A stretch of 6,101 nucleotides of DNA from assembly GCA_023415515.1 (NCBI GenBank), contig JAEZKH010000516.1, forward strand, positions 1-6,101, read 5' to 3'. The notes under the pieces are model-generated. The model searched no databases, was not told where the DNA came from, and saw only the letters and a list, made by a program, of their open reading frames with translations. The translations under genes were made by a program, and so were the position numbers. This document shows, piece by piece, positions 4,694 to 6,101 of this stretch (positions are counted from its first letter, which is position 1; the number at the start of each line of letters is the position of its first letter). Source of the DNA: Actinomycetes bacterium. Its GTDB lineage: Bacteria; Actinomycetota; Actinomycetes; Mycobacteriales; Mycobacteriaceae.

Positions 4694-4874
4694 TGCTTGT
4701 AAAATATTCCCCAAAGAACCTTATAAAGTATATGATAGTTTTTTGAAAAAATATCATTGGAAATTATCAGGAATGATAGGCGGTTATATGTATCTTCCAC
4801 CCAATGAATTTCAGGAAGTGTCGTTTGAAAATAGTCCAGTAGAAATGGAGATTAAAAAAATAGAAAAAGAATAA
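4659..4874 (+). CDS. 71-aa MKIWIARDE-type small protein
   Basis: The start ATG 4659 lies inside the preceding gene, giving a 35-nt overlap in another frame. The start is supported because the protein opens with MKIWIARDEG, which I recognise as the typical beginning of small hypothetical proteins in Bacteroidetes phages and mobile elements. In those proteins it is followed by a K/P segment, a Trp, and an 'F-x-x-V-[ST]-[FW]-E-N-S-P' ending. Here residues 51-60 are FQEVSFENSP, followed by VEMEIKKI. The function of such proteins is unknown to me. The pattern predicts a compact all-beta domain. The family recollection is from memory and unverified. An 11-nt spacer separates it from the kinase-like gene. 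Confidence 0.8.
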   Translation: MKIWIARDEGSNACKIFPKEPYKVYDSFLKKYHWKLSGMIGGYMYLPPNEFQEVSFENSPVEMEIKKIEKE

Positions 4875-4885
4875 AAGATAAGATT

Positions 4886-5731
4886 ATGAAGAAAGAAATA
4901 CATATTTTAATGGGTTTACCTGGTTCTGGAAAAACAACTTGGAGAAAGAGAAATGAGGCGTTAAATGGTATTAATGGTTACTCATATTGTTCTTTGGATT
5001 GTGACGAATACTTAATTGTAGACCCAGACGCATACAATTATGGTCGTTATAGTACAATTCCAGAAGTTATTAAACGTATATTTAATATATATATTGACAA
5101 ATTTATGTGTATCGATGGTTTAATTACAACCAATGCACAGGTAAGAGAAATTATTTCTATGATACACAAAAAGGTTCGTGATAACCGTTATGATAACGAT
5201 AATTTTATAATTGTCATTCATCATTGGAAAGAAAATCGTGAAAATTGTTTATATAATGATAAGTATCGTAGAGATAAAAGTTGTAAAACATCAATTATGA
5301 ATTTACCTCTTGAAGATCCTAATGGATACGATTTTAATTCTGATATTGAGGTAAAAATCGAATATCACGATGTTATTAAGAAAACAATTTATGAGGGAGA
5401 ATTTGAGCCACTTTCTCGCAATAAAGACAATATACTCCGTTCAGACACATGGTGTTCTGGTGGTAGTTGGGGAGATTGTTGGGGAAATAGTGGTTCTTGC
5501 TCGACAGAAGAACCTGTTGCATTTGTAGAACTCGATAGTCTTCTGGAACGTATTTGTCCTAATTTGACATTCTTGCAGTATAAGAAAATTGAACGAGAAT
5601 GTGTTGAGGTTGACACAGATTATTCTTATGACTACTATGGTGGCTGTCAGCACGATTCATACTATAAATGTGACTTGAAAAAGTTGTATGAAACTTTGAT
5701 TGAAATGGGGTTGATTACAGAAAATGTATAA
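4886..5731 (+). CDS. P-loop kinase-like ATP-binding protein, 281 aa
   Basis: A P-loop NTPase is clear from Walker A GLPGSGKTT at residues 10-18, directly after the first strand (IHILM). SLDCDEY (D38, D40) follows the second strand. FMCIDGLI (73-80, D77) probably acts as Walker B. HHWKENRENCLYNDKYRR (112-129) resembles the arginine-bearing lid of polynucleotide-kinase-like (AAA_33/zeta-like) small kinases, which transfer ATP phosphate to nucleic acid ends or small molecules. After the kinase core comes an unusual loop, residues 187-209, with TWCSGGSWGDCWGNSGSC (C190, C198, C205). A C-terminal domain (about 211-281) begins AFVELDSLLERICPNLTFLQY, carries more cysteines (C224, C239, C254, C262) and is Tyr/Asp-rich. 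The substrate is unknown. The fused C-terminal region may confer specificity. The gene lies 9 nt before the next start. Confidence 0.85.
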   Translation: MKKEIHILMGLPGSGKTTWRKRNEALNGINGYSYCSLDCDEYLIVDPDAYNYGRYSTIPEVIKRIFNIYIDKFMCIDGLITTNAQVREIISMIHKKVRDNRYDNDNFIIVIHHWKENRENCLYNDKYRRDKSCKTSIMNLPLEDPNGYDFNSDIEVKIEYHDVIKKTIYEGEFEPLSRNKDNILRSDTWCSGGSWGDCWGNSGSCSTEEPVAFVELDSLLERICPNLTFLQYKKIERECVEVDTDYSYDYYGGCQHDSYYKCDLKKLYETLIEMGLITENV

Positions 5732-5739
5732 ATTAAGCA

Positions 5740-6033
5740 ATGGATATAAGTAATGTTAAATATTTTGTACATCATGATGTTCTTGAAGATAGAATGATAT
5801 ACGCAAAAGATTTGGAAACAATACAAACTGTTGAAGATTATGAAATTGGTTTATATGGAATAGTTGAAACAGTAGAAGGTTATATATTGTTTGAAATCGA
5901 TTGGACATATAGTGGTGAACCATTTGTGTGGAAGAGATTTATGCATCTTTCAAGTTTCTTGGGATTTTATAAACATAGAAACGCAAAGTATTTGGATAAA
6001 CATTCAGAAAAATTTATAACTAATTATAAGTAA
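5740..6033 (+). CDS. Hypothetical 97-aa protein
   Basis: The gene starts at ATG 5740, 8 nt after the kinase-like gene's stop (leader aaattaagca). The N-terminal part (MDISNVKYFVHHDVLEDRM) is followed by strands YEIGLYGIVETVEGYILFEIDWTYSGEPFVWKRF, which I read as a beta meander with aromatic residues. A basic, aromatic helical tail (SSFLGFYKHRNAKYLDKHSEKF) ends the protein. No catalytic motif, membrane segment or Cys cluster is present and the family is not recognised. The acidic-to-basic switch along the chain could support nucleic-acid or protein contact, which is only inference. The next gene begins 1 nt after its stop. Confidence 0.85.
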   Translation: MDISNVKYFVHHDVLEDRMIYAKDLETIQTVEDYEIGLYGIVETVEGYILFEIDWTYSGEPFVWKRFMHLSSFLGFYKHRNAKYLDKHSEKFITNYK

Positions 6034-6034
6034 T

Positions 6035-6101
6035 ATGTATCATTTTGTAAAAATTGCTAATATTTGGTATCTTAAGGTTGAAAGCAAACAGGATATTATG
6101 G
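6035..6101 (+). CDS. 5' end of hypothetical protein (partial)
   Basis: ATG 6035 is 1 nt after the previous stop and the frame stays open to the right edge, giving MYHFVKIANIWYLKVESKQDIM as the first 22 residues. The alternating hydrophobics suggest an N-terminal beta strand pair. The tight spacing matches the rest of the cluster. Nothing more can be said without the downstream sequence. Confidence 0.6.
   Translation, partial: MYHFVKIANIWYLKVESKQDIM

Noticed and set aside
5389..5653. Two minus-strand open frames (75 and 70 aa)
   Set aside because: Both are antisense to the kinase-like gene and overlap each other; they exist because the G/T-rich Gly/Trp/Cys stretch lacks stop codons on the reverse strand.
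4886..5731. Zeta-toxin or toxin-antitoxin assignment
   Set aside because: The P-loop and lid could fit, but no epsilon-like antitoxin is adjacent and the C-terminal half differs from zeta toxins.
1..6101. tRNA genes, CRISPR arrays, insertion sequences or attachment sites
   Set aside because: No cloverleaf-like segment, regularly spaced repeats, transposase motif or target-site duplication could be seen on either strand.

Overview
The window is low-G+C (about one third or less by eye), densely packed DNA from what looks like a phage or phage-like element of a Bacteroidetes host. Three observations support this. First, there are two textbook Bacteroidetes-type promoters (TTTG, 19 nt, TAnnTTTG). 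Second, the translation starts have A/T-rich leaders and no Shine-Dalgarno sequence. Third, many very small genes on one strand are separated by -4 to about 30 nt. No structural, replication, integrase, tRNA or rRNA gene is present, so phage versus conjugative element or plasmid cannot be settled from this window. It looks like an accessory or early-gene region.

Layout: (1) 1-410 holds the 3' end of one gene and a 78-aa gene. (2) Promoter P1 (427-457), preceded by a 20-bp perfect A/T palindrome, drives an eight-gene plus-strand cluster (484-2658). Three of these genes are very short: a 53-aa Cys4 protein, a 56-aa protein and a 58-aa two-helix membrane protein. (3) A strong hairpin (2671-2701) separates this cluster from a single convergent minus-strand gene (2693-3562). 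That gene encodes an endonuclease/exonuclease/phosphatase (EEP) superfamily enzyme, the clearest functional call here. (4) A 137-bp divergent region (3563-3699) carries promoter P2, almost a copy of P1 with the same palindrome, plus additional repeats. (5) P2 drives a second plus-strand cluster (3700 to beyond 6101) of seven genes. It includes a P-loop kinase-like protein with an unusual Cys/Trp/Gly loop, and a small protein starting MKIWIARDEG whose pattern I recognise from Bacteroidetes mobile elements.

The matching promoter-plus-palindrome modules suggest that the two plus-strand clusters are expressed together by host RNA polymerase, perhaps under one palindrome-binding regulator. The EEP gene is reversed, has its own terminator and lacks a canonical promoter, so it resembles an inserted accessory gene (moron). 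Its active-site Asp in the GD(F/L)N motif is replaced by Glu, which leaves its catalytic competence open. Most other genes are unrecognised hypothetical proteins.
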